From Methanothrix thermoacetophila PT (GTDB lineage Archaea > Halobacteriota > Methanosarcinia > Methanotrichales > Methanotrichaceae), in the NCBI RefSeq assembly GCF_000014945.1, contig NC_008553.1:1488001-1552000 (forward strand): a stretch of DNA of 64,000 nucleotides. Reading direction: 5' to 3'. Made by a program: the position numbers and the translations under genes. Positions 20,052 to 29,632 of the stretch are shown in pieces. Numbering within the stretch: the stretch's first letter is position 1; each line of letters opens with the position of its first letter. Under the pieces are notes generated by a model, which was not told where the DNA came from, searched no databases, and saw only the letters and a list, made by a program, of their open reading frames with translations.

Positions 20052-20579
20052 GTGCTCAAGGTGAGGGGCGCGATCAGGGCGAGGGCAGAGGAGTTCCTGA
20101 AGGTTCTGGCGGAGGTCGAGCAGAGCCTGTCGAGATGCTCTGATGAGACAACCAGGCTGGCCAGGGCGCTCGCGCTACTGGAGCTCGCCTACCTCCCCCT
20201 CAGGCCGGAGATGTGTCCCTTCTGCGTGGAGTACGCAGATGAGCGATGCTCAGAGTGTGGTTATGCAGAAACGCACGGAGGCATATGCAACAGTGATAGC
20301 TCAAGATTTGTGCAGCTCTCAGATGCCATCATGAATCTGGGGGCTGCAGTGAAGTTCTCAGATCCAGATGGTATCGCGGAGGAGAACATACAGAGTTCCA
20401 TCAGCTCAGCTCGAATGGCGACAGATGCTCTTCTCTCAGAGCTGGGCAGGCTCGATGCATCCGGGCTGATGCGCGCAAAAGCCCTGTACATAAAAGAGAT
20501 CTTGCGCGCGCTGCCAGTGCGGGGAGCGCTCGATCAGCTCAGGCAGATCTGCATAAGTAGAGCTGAGCTGTACTGGTGA
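20052..20579 (+). CDS. Small zinc-ribbon-like hypothetical protein
   Basis: About 175 aa, not recognised. The middle has CPFC...CSEC...C spaced like a zinc site (MCPFCVEYADERCSECGYAE, then HGGIC); the rest is predicted helical. The GTG at 20052, 31 nt after the deacetylase stop, is the likely start (GTG 20061 is an alternative). The reading frame extends further upstream but only inside the previous gene. Probably third in the operon after the HyuA and deacetylase genes. Confidence 0.6.
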   Translation: MLKVRGAIRARAEEFLKVLAEVEQSLSRCSDETTRLARALALLELAYLPLRPEMCPFCVEYADERCSECGYAETHGGICNSDSSRFVQLSDAIMNLGAAVKFSDPDGIAEENIQSSISSARMATDALLSELGRLDASGLMRAKALYIKEILRALPVRGALDQLRQICISRAELYW

Positions 20580-20807
20580 ACTGACTGATGTAAAGTTGCA
20601 GGTCCCATAAGTTTCGCTTCAGTGGAGTGAATTTCACTATGAGCCGACAAGGCATCTCTTGAAGTGCGCGTACTTTGCCCGAATCGTAGAGATTGGAGGT
20701 GACTCTGGTCATCTGCTCTACAATTTTTCGCGCCTCACAGGTTTCATATTTTTAACATCTGTCATCCAAAAAGCTTAAATGGATGATGTGGATATCGAAA
20801 TGAGCGG

Positions 20808-20891
20808 GCCGCCATAACTCAGTTGGTAGAGTGTCTGGCTGTTAATCCGGCAGATACCAGAATGTCACAGGTTCGAGCCCTGTTGGCGGCG
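20808..20891 (+). tRNA. tRNA-Asn(GUU) with 11-nt intron
   Basis: Acceptor stem GCCGCCA/TGGCGGC, D stem ACTC/GAGT, anticodon stem TCTGG/CCAGA and T stem ACAGG/CCTGT all pair fully once 11 nt (20845-20855) are removed from the anticodon loop between positions 37 and 38. The mature loop is CUGUUAA. The splice site folds as bulge-helix-loop: CTGT pairs with GCAG (one G-U), flanked by 3-nt bulges TAA and ATA. CCA is not encoded. A TATA-like GCTTAAAT lies about 30 nt upstream. Confidence 0.93.
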
Positions 20892-20981
20892 CTATTGCCA
20901 CTTTATTCTGAGTTCATTATGGCTCTGATTTCTTCATGGGTGATTTCTCTCATTTACCCTCAAATTGGCGTGCATATCGGG

Positions 20982-21092
20982 GACACTGTCCGGCTTTCGA
21001 TCCCGCACAGGTTTGTCTGTCGGTCGTCACGCAGGTGAAGATTGCTCCGGATGCGACACTGTCCGGCTTTCGATCCTATACAGGTTTGTCTG
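20982..21092 (+). repeat. CRISPR-like pair of 38-bp direct repeats
   Basis: Two 38-bp copies at 20982-21019 and 21055-21092, differing at three adjacent bases in the middle, separated by 35 bp of unique sequence. The lengths are those of a repeat-spacer-repeat unit. No further copies and no cas genes are visible, so this may be a relict mini-array or a simple duplication. Confidence 0.55.
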
Positions 21093-21220
21093 ATGTGTGC
21101 AATAAGCTTTTGTCAGGACCTCCCTGCGCGCAATGGCGGCCATCAGGTAGTTACTTATGATATGCCGCCGGAGCCGGAATGGAGGTGAGCGGGCGCGGGG
21201 TCGTGGCCCGCGCCCATCGT

Positions 21221-22549
21221 ATGGATCTTGAGGGCTATGCCAAGCTTGGGCTGAGGAGAAACGACCCGAATATCAGGAATAAGCTCGCAGATCACATCGT
21301 CGAGATCAAGGGCATGAGCAGGGAGAGGGCTGTGGCACTGGCAGGAGCCGTGCTCCAGGAGGCCAGAGCAACGCTCAACCCCAGAGGGGATGTCTTCGAG
21401 CTGCACAACTCCGGCGTGAGCATGGGCGAGTTCGGGGTCGGCTCGCGCGGCCTGGGTGACTTCTACATGCACACGAAGATTGCAGAGGTCATAGGAAGGA
21501 CAGGTGCAGTTGTGGACTCCTCACAGCTGGATGATTCGGGCGTGGTGAAGGCAGGCGACAAGTATCTTATTGTCACTGTTGATGGAATGCACTCCAGGCT
21601 TAGCGACTATCCGTTTCTCGCCGGATTCCATGTGACGAGGGCAGCGTTGCGCGATATCCTGGTAATGGGCGCGAGGCCTGTCGCGCTATTCTCAGATATA
21701 CACCTCGCAGACGATGGCGATGTCGCAAAGGTGCTCGACCACATAGCCGGAATCGCCACTGTCGGAGAGCTTGTGAACGTCCCGCTGATCACTGGCAGCA
21801 CGCTCAGGATTGGAGGGGACATGGTCATAGGCGACAGGCTCACGGGCTGTGTGGGCGCGGTTGGCATCGCAGAGAGAATCACTCCAAGAAAGGATGCAGC
21901 TCCTGGGGACGTCATAATCATGACAGAGGGTGCTGGTGGAGGGACGATCTGCGCTGCTGCTCTCTACTACGGGATGCATGACGTTGTGGAGGAGACGTTG
22001 AACATAAAGTTCCTGGAGGCAGCTGGCGCGCTGATCGATGAGGGCCCTGAGATACATGCGATGACCGATGTGACAAACGGCGGTATACGCGGGGATGCAA
22101 AGGAGATCTCCCACACTGCAGGAGTTAAGATGGTCTTCTTCGAGGAGCGGATGAGATCTCTGGTCAACCATAGAGTTCTGGAGATGCTTGAGAGGCTTGA
22201 GATCGACTATCTCGGGGTATCGATAGACGCTCTCCTCATAATCGCCCCGGAGAGAGAGGCCGATGTGATACTGGGTGTCATAGAAAAAGCGGGTGTCGCT
22301 GCTGATATCATCGGCAGAGTCGAGCGGGGCTCTGGCGTGGAGCTCCATACGAAAGAGGGGATTAAAGACTTCTCGCCGAGGTTCAGGGAGTCAGCGTACA
22401 CCCCCATAAAGAAGTTTGTCGGCGAGGAGGCGACGAGGGACTTCGAGGAGATGCGCGCGCTCGTGGATGCGGCTGCAGAGCGCGCGATCGAGAAGAAAAA
22501 GCGGTTCGTGGAGATGATCAGATCGAGGCAATCGGGCCGAGCAGCCTGA
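21221..22549 (+). CDS. AIR synthase-related protein (PurM/SelD/HypE superfamily)
   Basis: About 442-aa ATP-binding protein of the PurM superfamily. Conserved elements are DSGVVKAGDKYLIVTVDGM, FSDIHLADDGDVAKVLDH, and DVTNGGIRGDAKE in the C-terminal domain. The family activates a substrate with ATP; this long archaeal subgroup has no assigned reaction that I know of. The start is uncertain: ATG 21179 gives 14 extra arginine-rich residues, while ATG 21221 (MDLEGYAKLGLRR) looks like the natural N-terminus. It is a single gene, downstream of the CRISPR-like repeats. Confidence 0.82.
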   Translation: MDLEGYAKLGLRRNDPNIRNKLADHIVEIKGMSRERAVALAGAVLQEARATLNPRGDVFELHNSGVSMGEFGVGSRGLGDFYMHTKIAEVIGRTGAVVDSSQLDDSGVVKAGDKYLIVTVDGMHSRLSDYPFLAGFHVTRAALRDILVMGARPVALFSDIHLADDGDVAKVLDHIAGIATVGELVNVPLITGSTLRIGGDMVIGDRLTGCVGAVGIAERITPRKDAAPGDVIIMTEGAGGGTICAAALYYGMHDVVEETLNIKFLEAAGALIDEGPEIHAMTDVTNGGIRGDAKEISHTAGVKMVFFEERMRSLVNHRVLEMLERLEIDYLGVSIDALLIIAPEREADVILGVIEKAGVAADIIGRVERGSGVELHTKEGIKDFSPRFRESAYTPIKKFVGEEATRDFEEMRALVDAAAERAIEKKKRFVEMIRSRQSGRAA

Positions 22550-22772
22550 TTTTCTGTAACGCACAGGTTGCGGAGGATCTGATTCCGCCGAGTGCTGAAG
22601 AGCAGTGATCGCAGCAGCACGTTAAGCACCACGCATTATCTAATGAATTCGGTGAGGTCATTTGCTGTGGACGATATGAGTACACAGCTCTCCTGGTGCG
22701 ATGAAGACGCAGGAAACTCCGAGTCAGGGGGGCACGCGATGGGATTTAATACATCATCGCGTATATTGACAT

Positions 22773-23225
22773 ATGGACTGTGAGCATCACTGCAGGCACA
22801 TCTGCAACTGGATAGAAAGGATGCCGTACCACAGGAAGTATGCGCTGCCGAAGGAGTGCTGCCCTGAGTTACCTGTGTGCTTCAACGAGACGCTGATGGG
22901 AGAGATGCTCCCCGGAGCGATCAGGCAGTTCAGAGGACCGTCAGGGGCGCACGTTCATGAGTTTGATGATCACTGGCTATTCCACAGGGACATCGTGAAC
23001 GCCTCTGACGATCCTGTGGGGCATCTGATGAGAGATGCCCCTGAGTATCTAGTCTCCATGGCGATCGTCTTTCTCACAAGCCTGCTGATGGGAAGAAAGA
23101 CCAGAGATAAAAAGGTGGAGGCTGCAATAGCAGGCGGCCTGTCAGGCCTCTTCGCGCTGCTCCTCGGCAAGCTCGTGAAGTCCATCGACGAGGAGCGTGG
23201 AATGGAGGAGGTCAGGGAAATATAA
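22773..23225 (+). CDS. Cys-rich membrane-associated hypothetical protein
   Basis: 150 aa, not recognised. The N-terminus is rich in Cys and His (MDCEHHCRHICNWIERM... ECCPELPVC), and the C-terminal half has two hydrophobic stretches (LVSMAIVFLTSLLMG and AAIAGGLSGLFALLLG) separated by a basic loop. A TATA-like TTTAATAC lies 25 nt before the ATG, so a leaderless transcript is likely. The N-terminal Cys/His cluster could hold a metal. Confidence 0.65.
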   Translation: MDCEHHCRHICNWIERMPYHRKYALPKECCPELPVCFNETLMGEMLPGAIRQFRGPSGAHVHEFDDHWLFHRDIVNASDDPVGHLMRDAPEYLVSMAIVFLTSLLMGRKTRDKKVEAAIAGGLSGLFALLLGKLVKSIDEERGMEEVREI

Positions 23226-23306
23226 CCCAGGAGGCCCGGCAGACCGGTATTTGTATGGGCCGGCCACATCTTACATGCATCCGTAATGCATCCATAATTT
23301 TTGTGT

Positions 23307-23954
23307 CTACCTCTGAGCCTTAGCCGGCATCATGCTCAGAAATCTCGGGGGTATCGGATCGGAGATGACCATGCTCTCGTTCACCTTCATCATTCTCACC
23401 CCTTCACGCTGAGCTCCTGCCGCGTCAACCACGATTATCTTCGGGTTGCTCGTCCTGAATGTGCCGACCTCCCATGCCTTATCCGGAGTGGTGCTGAGGT
23501 GTACATACCTCTGTGTGGCTGACTTCAGGCCGACCTCCAGCAGCCGCTCTGCCTCCTCCTCTGCGGTCCCGTAGTAGAGTGTTGGCAGCTCGTTCTCCGG
23601 GTAGTCGAGATCCACACCGACAGAATGGCCGTATCTGGCCCTTATTCGCGTGCCGTTTATCTCATACCTCCCCTTTGGATCTGATCTTACGAGCGCCATT
23701 ACGAGATTCTCGTTTGCCCATCTATATCTGGTCCGGATGGCATCCACAAGCACCGGTATCTCCACCCACCCCTGCGGGCTCATCGCCAGCCCGAGGTCGT
23801 CAGGGAAGTGTCGCAACGCTCCTGCAAGCAGTCTCCCGAGCTTCTCGGTCCTCACACCATCGAGAACCAGCTTCCCCCTGCTCCCGCAGCTGCATACATT
23901 CCCTCTGAAAAATCCATGCTGCGGGCATCTCCTTATCGCCTGCTCTGAATCCAT
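23307..23954 (-). CDS. kptA: RNA 2'-phosphotransferase Tpt1/KptA
   Basis: NAD-dependent enzyme that removes an RNA 2'-phosphate, 215 aa. The N-terminal zinc-ribbon-like CPQHGFFRGNVCSCG (found in archaeal members) is followed by the Tpt1 core: LLAGALRHFPDDLGL, RARYGHSVGVD, TLYYGT and TQRYVHLSTT. In fungi and plants the enzyme finishes tRNA splicing. Archaeal splicing uses RtcB and leaves no 2'-phosphate, so the archaeal substrate is unclear. Monocistronic on the minus strand. Confidence 0.93.
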   Translation of the reverse strand: MDSEQAIRRCPQHGFFRGNVCSCGSRGKLVLDGVRTEKLGRLLAGALRHFPDDLGLAMSPQGWVEIPVLVDAIRTRYRWANENLVMALVRSDPKGRYEINGTRIRARYGHSVGVDLDYPENELPTLYYGTAEEEAERLLEVGLKSATQRYVHLSTTPDKAWEVGTFRTSNPKIIVVDAAGAQREGVRMMKVNESMVISDPIPPRFLSMMPAKAQR

Positions 23955-24173
23955 TGATTAACCGGACCTCCACGCCAGGGTACACTCTGCGACCTGAATA
24001 ACAGGCCGACACCATCATCTTGAGGGAGATGATGTATAGATTTATCGGTCTGCAGAGACGATATGACGTACCATCCTCTTGAAGATCTAATGAATCCGAT
24101 TTATTGGCATCCGAGAGTGAGATGCACCTGCCCGGATATCTCCCGCGCGGGATTGTTCCTAATGTCGGACAGC

Positions 24174-24869
24174 TCATGCGCCCGAAGCCATCGATATGTA
24201 GATATTCCAGGCGCCCACGCTGACAAAATCGACTGCTATCGCACCCAGGATCAGCCCAAGTATCCGCGTGAATACCATGATGCCCGTGACACCAAGTATA
24301 TCGTGGATGTGCTCTGCGGATTTGAGTATCGCATAAGTTGCACCAAAGGTGAGACATATCGCCAGAAGCACAATCATCTTCTCCGGAAGTGTATTACTCG
24401 CACCCATATGCACTATCACCGTGGTTATCGTTCCAGGGCCAGTGAGCAGCGGTATGGCCAGCGGAAATATCGAGATGTCCTCCCTGGTGGTTGCATCCTC
24501 TATCTCGGCCTGTGTGACCTTCTTGTGAGGTTTTGCGCGGAGCATGTCTATGGCCACAAGGAAGAGCAGTATACCACCTGCAACCCGAAGTGAGTCGACA
24601 GTTATTCCAAAGAATCTCAGAATCATATCGCCTGCAAGAGCAAAGACCATTGCTATGGAGAACGCCACAAGCGTTGTGCGGACGCATATCCTGTCCCTCT
24701 CAGCAGGGCTGGCATCTTGCGTCAGAGAGACGAAGACCATCGTCGCCTCGATGGGGCTCACTATTATGAACAGCGAGGTGAACACATATACGAAGTACTG
24801 AAGATATATGGCCAGATCCAGATAGGAACCCCCGATGTACCTCGCCTCCAGATTATGAGTGCATGACAC
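24174..24869 (-). CDS. MarC-family integral membrane protein
   Basis: 231 aa with six hydrophobic segments. The MarC signature IVSPIEATMVFVSLT appears near residue 37 and PLLTGPGTITTVIVHMG near 140. MarC proteins are of unknown function despite the multiple-antibiotic-resistance name. The start at 24869 is the first ATG; the first 15 residues are poorly supported. Confidence 0.88.
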   Translation of the reverse strand: MSCTHNLEARYIGGSYLDLAIYLQYFVYVFTSLFIIVSPIEATMVFVSLTQDASPAERDRICVRTTLVAFSIAMVFALAGDMILRFFGITVDSLRVAGGILLFLVAIDMLRAKPHKKVTQAEIEDATTREDISIFPLAIPLLTGPGTITTVIVHMGASNTLPEKMIVLLAICLTFGATYAILKSAEHIHDILGVTGIMVFTRILGLILGAIAVDFVSVGAWNIYISMASGA

Positions 24870-25082
24870 ATAATCTTAATGGGGGTGCATGGCGACGGAG
24901 CCCCACATGCTGCAAAGAAACGCAATCTTGCAATCATGCAACAGTGGTATGCTGTGATCCCCAGCTGCATAGGCGCTGCAGCCATCCCCTCTTTGTGGGG
25001 GCCTCAGCCTATCGTCGATGCGGTGATACTCAGATCCCACATTTCCGCGGGTTAAAATACCATTGATGCGTTATATTAACGT

Positions 25083-26447
25083 ATGCAGGATGTAGTCGTG
25101 GTCGGTGCCGGGCCTGCAGGACTCTTCGCGGCTCTTGAGCTATCCGTCCACGGGAAGAGCGTGGTGGTTGTCGACAAGGGCAGGGACATCTCTGAGAGGA
25201 ACTGCCCCATGAAGAAGTGGGGGCACTGTCTTCACTGCGAACCCTGTCATATAATGTGCGGGATGGGCGGCGCTGGCACATACTCAGATGGCATACTCAA
25301 TCTCCATCCGGCAATAGGCGGAGATCTCACGCGCCTTACGGATGATCCATGGGCTCTTGTGGATGAGGTGGACTCGGTATTTCTGAGATATGGCGCCCCC
25401 CTTGAGACTCAGGAGCCCACGCAGAATGATGTGGAGGAGCTGAGCCGGAGGGCTGCATCAGTCGGTGCGAGATTTATACCGATAAAGCAGCGCCACATGG
25501 GATCCGATAGGACGCCTGAGATAATAAGGGAATTTAGCAATGACCTCAAAAGGCGTGGTGTCAGGTTCGTGCTGAACAGCTCGGCAGCAGACCTCATAAT
25601 AGAAAAAGATGTGTGCATGGGAGTCAGGCTATCAGATGGAGGAGAGATAAGAGCTGAGAGCACGCTCCTCGCGCCCGGCAGGATAGGCGCAGAGTGGATC
25701 GGGGAGGTGATCGAGAGATATGGCATTAAAGCACGGTATGGACCTCTCGATGTCGGGGTGCGTGTGGAGGTGCCATCGATAGTCATGGATCCTGTCACGA
25801 GGATCAACAGAGATCCGAAGTTTCACATCATAACTCACAGATACGATGATTTCATAAGGACATTCTGCACAAACCCTGGGGGGTTTGTGGTCAAGGAGGA
25901 GTACAGGGATTTCATAGCAACAAACGGACACTCAATGTCAGGGGAGCGATCTGAGAACACGAACTTCGCATTTCTTGTCAGGCTTGAGCTGACGAAGCCG
26001 ATAGAGAACACCACAGCATACGGAATATCGATAGCGAAGCTCGTGACAACTATCGGCGGGAGGAGGCCCGTGATCCAGCGGCTCGGAGATCTCCACAGGG
26101 GGAGGAGATCGACCGGGGAGCGGATCGCCAGGAACCCTGTCAGGAATACCCTGAAGGATGTGACTCCGGGCGACATATCGATGGCTCTGCCCCACAGGAT
26201 AGTCATGGATGTCATCGAGGGGCTTGAGATCCTGAATGAGATCATTCCAGGAGTAAATGCTGACTCCACGCTGCTTTACGCGCCGGAGATAAAATTCTAC
26301 GCTCGTGAGATAAGCGTCGACAAAGACCTGCAGACCAGCATACAATCACTCTACGCTGCAGGCGATGGCGCCGGTCTCTCGAGAGGCATAGTGGCGGCCG
26401 CTGCCACCGGACTGCTCGCAGCGCGCGGAATACTCAGAGGTGAGTAG
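25083..26447 (+). CDS. FAD-dependent dehydrogenase
   Basis: 454-aa flavoprotein oxidoreductase. The Rossmann FAD motif [15 protein letters not shown] is at residues 6-20, a cysteine group [20 protein letters not shown] follows near 40, and the second FAD contact [15 protein letters not shown] is near the C-terminus. It resembles the COG2509-type dehydrogenases, whose substrate is unknown. The Cys group may bind a cluster or act in thiol chemistry. A TTATATTAAC box lies too close to the ATG to be its TATA; AAAATACC about 30 nt upstream is a weak candidate. Confidence 0.85.
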
Positions 26448-26536
26448 CTGAATGTCAGCCTGTCCAACTGGCGCAATATCACAGACCGCGCCGGTTTGGG
26501 GAGCCTGAGAGCGATCGCACTCAGACAGAGAAGAGC

Positions 26537-26974
26537 ATGCACATGAGGATAATCGCTGTAGGTCGGATCAGAGAGCGGTTCTGGCAGGATGCAGCATCGT
26601 ACTATCTGAGACGCCTCTCTCCATACACCAGACTCGATGTTGTGGAGGTTCGCGAGGAGGATCCCATTAAAGAGGGAAGGGGTATACTCGCGCATCTGTG
26701 CGGAGGAGTGACAGTAGCTCTCGATGAGCATGGTGAGAGCATGAGCTCACAGGAGCTGGCGTTGTGGCTCCAGAACAGAATCGTTGAGGGATGTGGCAGC
26801 ATCAACTGGATAATCGGCGGGCCAGAGGGTCTATCTCAGGATGTTCTGAATCGCTCTGATCTCCAGCTCTCGCTCTCAAAGATGACGTTTCCGTATCAGA
26901 TGGCGAGAATTCTGCTCCTGGAGCAGCTCTACAGGGCGTTCAAGATAATAAAAAATGAGCCATACCACCGCTAA
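26537..26974 (+). CDS. rlmH: RlmH-like SPOUT methyltransferase
   Basis: 145-aa SPOUT-fold methyltransferase of the RlmH family; in bacteria it methylates pseudouridine 1915 of 23S rRNA. The trefoil-knot motifs are present: [31 protein letters not shown] and [19 protein letters not shown], ending in PYHR. ATG 26543 is an equally good start. It is convergent with acs and the two stop regions overlap by 4 nt. Confidence 0.92.
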
Positions 26975-28941
26975 ATCGCGGGTATGGCATCGATGGCATC
27001 TTTGTTTATTACAGAGGATGTATCGCCGAGAGCTGCTCCAAGTGCCTTCGCCTTGATCACTGCCCTAACAGGCTTTCCCGTTCTGTCCTTGGGTATGGCG
27101 GAGACGAAGTAAACCTCAGAGGGCATCGCTATCGGTCCCATGGTCGCCCTGACATGGTTCCTGATATCCTTCTTGAGTTCCTCGCTTGGATTGATGCCCT
27201 CTTTAAGCACAACGAAGAGAATGATGTTCTCTCCTTTGACCTTGTCCGGCCTGCCGATGACAGCTGCATCCGCGACATTCGGATGTGAGAGCGCTGCGCT
27301 CTCGACCTCTGCATTGCTTATCCTGTGGCCTGCGACCTTCAGAACATCATCTATCCTTCCGAGTATCCACCAGTAGCCGTCAGCATCCCTCCTCGCCCTG
27401 TCGCCGCTGAGGTATATACCAGGTTTGATGCTCCAGTAGTAGTCGTAATAGATCTCCCTGAGCTTCTCCGGCTCTCCGTATATACCTCTGAGCATCGTCG
27501 GCCATGGGGCTGTGAGCACGATGTTCCCACTCTCTCCAGGACCAACTGCTCTCCCGTTCACATCAAGGAGATCAACGTTGTATCCGGGAAGCGGGAATGC
27601 AGGCGAGCCCGGCTTGAGCGGGGTTATCGGCAGTGGAGCTATCACATGGCATCCTGTCTCCGACTGGAACCATGTGTCCATTATGGGAGCCCAGTCGTTG
27701 CCGACATGCTTTCTCCACCACAGGAAAGCATCGGGGTTCATGGCCTCTCCCACAGATCCCATGAGCCGGACGCTTCTCAGGTCGTACTTCCTAGGCCACT
27801 CCTCGCCCTCCTTCATGAACATCCTGATTGCGGTGGGCGCTGTGTATATCACAGAGACACCGTAATCCTCTATGATCTGGAACCATCTCCCGAAATCAGG
27901 GTAATCCGGAGAGCCCTCGTACATAACGCTCGTCGCGCCGAGGCAGAGCGGTCCGTATACTATGTATGTGTGGCCTGTGATCCACCCTATGTCAGCAGTC
28001 GACCAGTACACATCAGTATCCTTTATGTCGAAAACCCAGCTCGTCGTGTACGCAGGCCCGACGCAGAAGCCGCCGTGCGCATGGACAACACCCCTCGGCT
28101 TTCCTCCAGCTCCAGCTGTGTAGAGTATGAAGAGCGGATCCTCCGAGTCCATCTGAAGCGTCTCACACTCATCAGGCTGGTTCTTCACGAGCTCATGCCA
28201 CCAGATATCGAATCCGTCCTTCCATTCGATGCTCTGGCCAGTCCGTCTGTAAACAATCTGGCGTTCGACAGAGGGCGCGTCCTGAAGGGCCTCATCCGCT
28301 TGGGCCTTTATCGGGATAGGCTTGCCCCTTCTGTATGATCCATCACATGTTATCAGGACTCTGGCCCCAGCATCGTTAATCCTCTCGCGGAGCGCGCCTG
28401 CGCTGAATCCGGAGAAGACTACGACATGTATCGCGCCGATCTTAGCACAAGCCAGCATCGCCACCGGCAGCTCGGGGATCATCGGCAGGTAGATACCAAC
28501 CCTGTCGCCCTTCTTCACGCCAAGACTCTTCAGACCATTTGCGAGCTTATTCACATCTCTGTAGAGCTGATAGTATGTAATGGCCCTGGTATCTCCGACC
28601 GGCTCACCCACGAAGTAGTAAGCGACCTTGTTTCTTCGCCAGGATCTTGCATGCCTGTCGAGGGCGTTGTGCGCGACGTTACACTTTCCTCCGACAAACC
28701 ATCTCGCATGCGGTGGGTTCCACTCCAGGACCTTCTCGTACGGCACAAACCAATCTGCATATGTCTTTGCCATCTCGTCCCAGAACTCAACGTAGTTCTC
28801 GGAACACCAGGCCCGCAGCTCTTTCTCACTCCTGAATCCCTTTCTCTTCATCCACTGCATCACATTGGAGTTCTCCACCAGGTCGCTTGCCGGCCTGTAG
28901 ACGTTCTCCTGAGAGGATACCTCTGCTTTTTCATATACCAT
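26971..28941 (-). CDS. acs: Acetyl-CoA synthetase (AMP-forming) with atypical motifs
   Basis: Adenylate-forming acetate or acyl-CoA ligase, 656 aa. The architecture is normal: [48 protein letters not shown] and a C-terminal [11 protein letters not shown] lysine. Two motifs are unusual. The phosphate loop reads [11 protein letters not shown] where acetyl-CoA synthetases have YTSGSTGKPKG, and the pocket motif reads DTWFQSETG rather than DTWWQTETG. Acs is the acetate-activating enzyme of Methanothrix-type methanogenesis, but this copy may be a paralogue with altered activity. ATG 28941 (MVYEKAEV) has AGAAGG upstream; residues encoded before it are poorly supported. Confidence 0.88.
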
Positions 28942-28980
28942 TTCGGATCGCCTTCTGAGTTTATTCCGTTCAGCAGGCAA

Positions 28981-29042
28981 TTGCGGAATAGGCTACATGC
29001 TTATTTAGGAATAACACGATTTTTTGTAGCCTATTTCCGCAA
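28981..29042 (-). promoter_or_regulatory. Long inverted repeat in the acs leader
   Basis: TTGCGGAATAGGCTACA (28981-28997) pairs with TGTAGCCTATTTCCGCAA (29025-29042), 17 bp with one bulged base around a 27-nt loop. It starts 39 nt before the acs start codon. It could form an mRNA hairpin near the ribosome entry region, bind a regulator, or be a small insertion. Confidence 0.5.
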
Positions 29043-29222
29043 TAAAGTATTTTTAAACGGGTCGATCTACTATGAAAGTCATTTTAATTTATAAATTTGT
29101 CGCATAGGATTTATTATAACATATTTTCATGAAAACACCGATTATATGTTGCAAATGGCCCAACCAGTGCTTAACATAATGGATAGAAAAAATCTTTCAT
29201 AGGTATATAAAAATAAACCAAC

Positions 29223-29320
29223 GAGTATTCCTAAAAACCTCTGGTTTTGAGGCAAATGTGAGTCAAATACAATACAGCGAGAATCCGCCATTGTAAAAAT
29301 AAGGGTTTATAGGAATACTC
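29223..29320 (+). mobile_element. 98-bp MITE, copy 2
   Basis: Same TIRs and interior as the copy at 4068-4166. It is flanked by a perfect 4-bp duplication CAAC (29219-29222 and 29321-29324). Confidence 0.85.
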
Positions 29321-29632
29321 CAACTTGATTCAGCGGCTTAGCAGAGAGATGGAATAGACTGCACCGATCCAGAAAGGTTCAATCCAGATAGCTGGGGATC
29401 GAGCTGGCAGGAGAGAACACATCTCTAAATGGCCAGACTGGCCAGGCGATCTTGCTGGGGCGCATATATGTTCTAGGGCTTGGAGGCACTGCAGCGGAGA
29501 TGATGAAGTTTAGAAAGCTTAGATGCGAATACACGAGAACATGCGGAGATGGGTACACTTCTGGTACCGTCTGCGCAAAAACAGCACAGCAAGCCCACGT
29601 TGATGGTGCGATCCAGGAGTTTTGCTCCTGGG

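Larger units (their letters stand above)
28942..29632. other. AT-rich intergenic region upstream of acs
   Basis: No credible gene. It holds the long inverted repeat at 28981-29042 in the likely acs leader, an AT-rich tract (29050-29220) suited to an acs promoter, and MITE copy 2. The rest, to 29632, has no feature I can support. Confidence 0.5.

Noticed and set aside
24063-24593. 176-aa open frame on the plus strand
   Set aside because: Antisense to marC; composition is Tyr/His/Arg-rich without domain features.
27325-28338. 337-aa open frame on the plus strand
   Set aside because: Antisense to acs, which has clear adenylation motifs.
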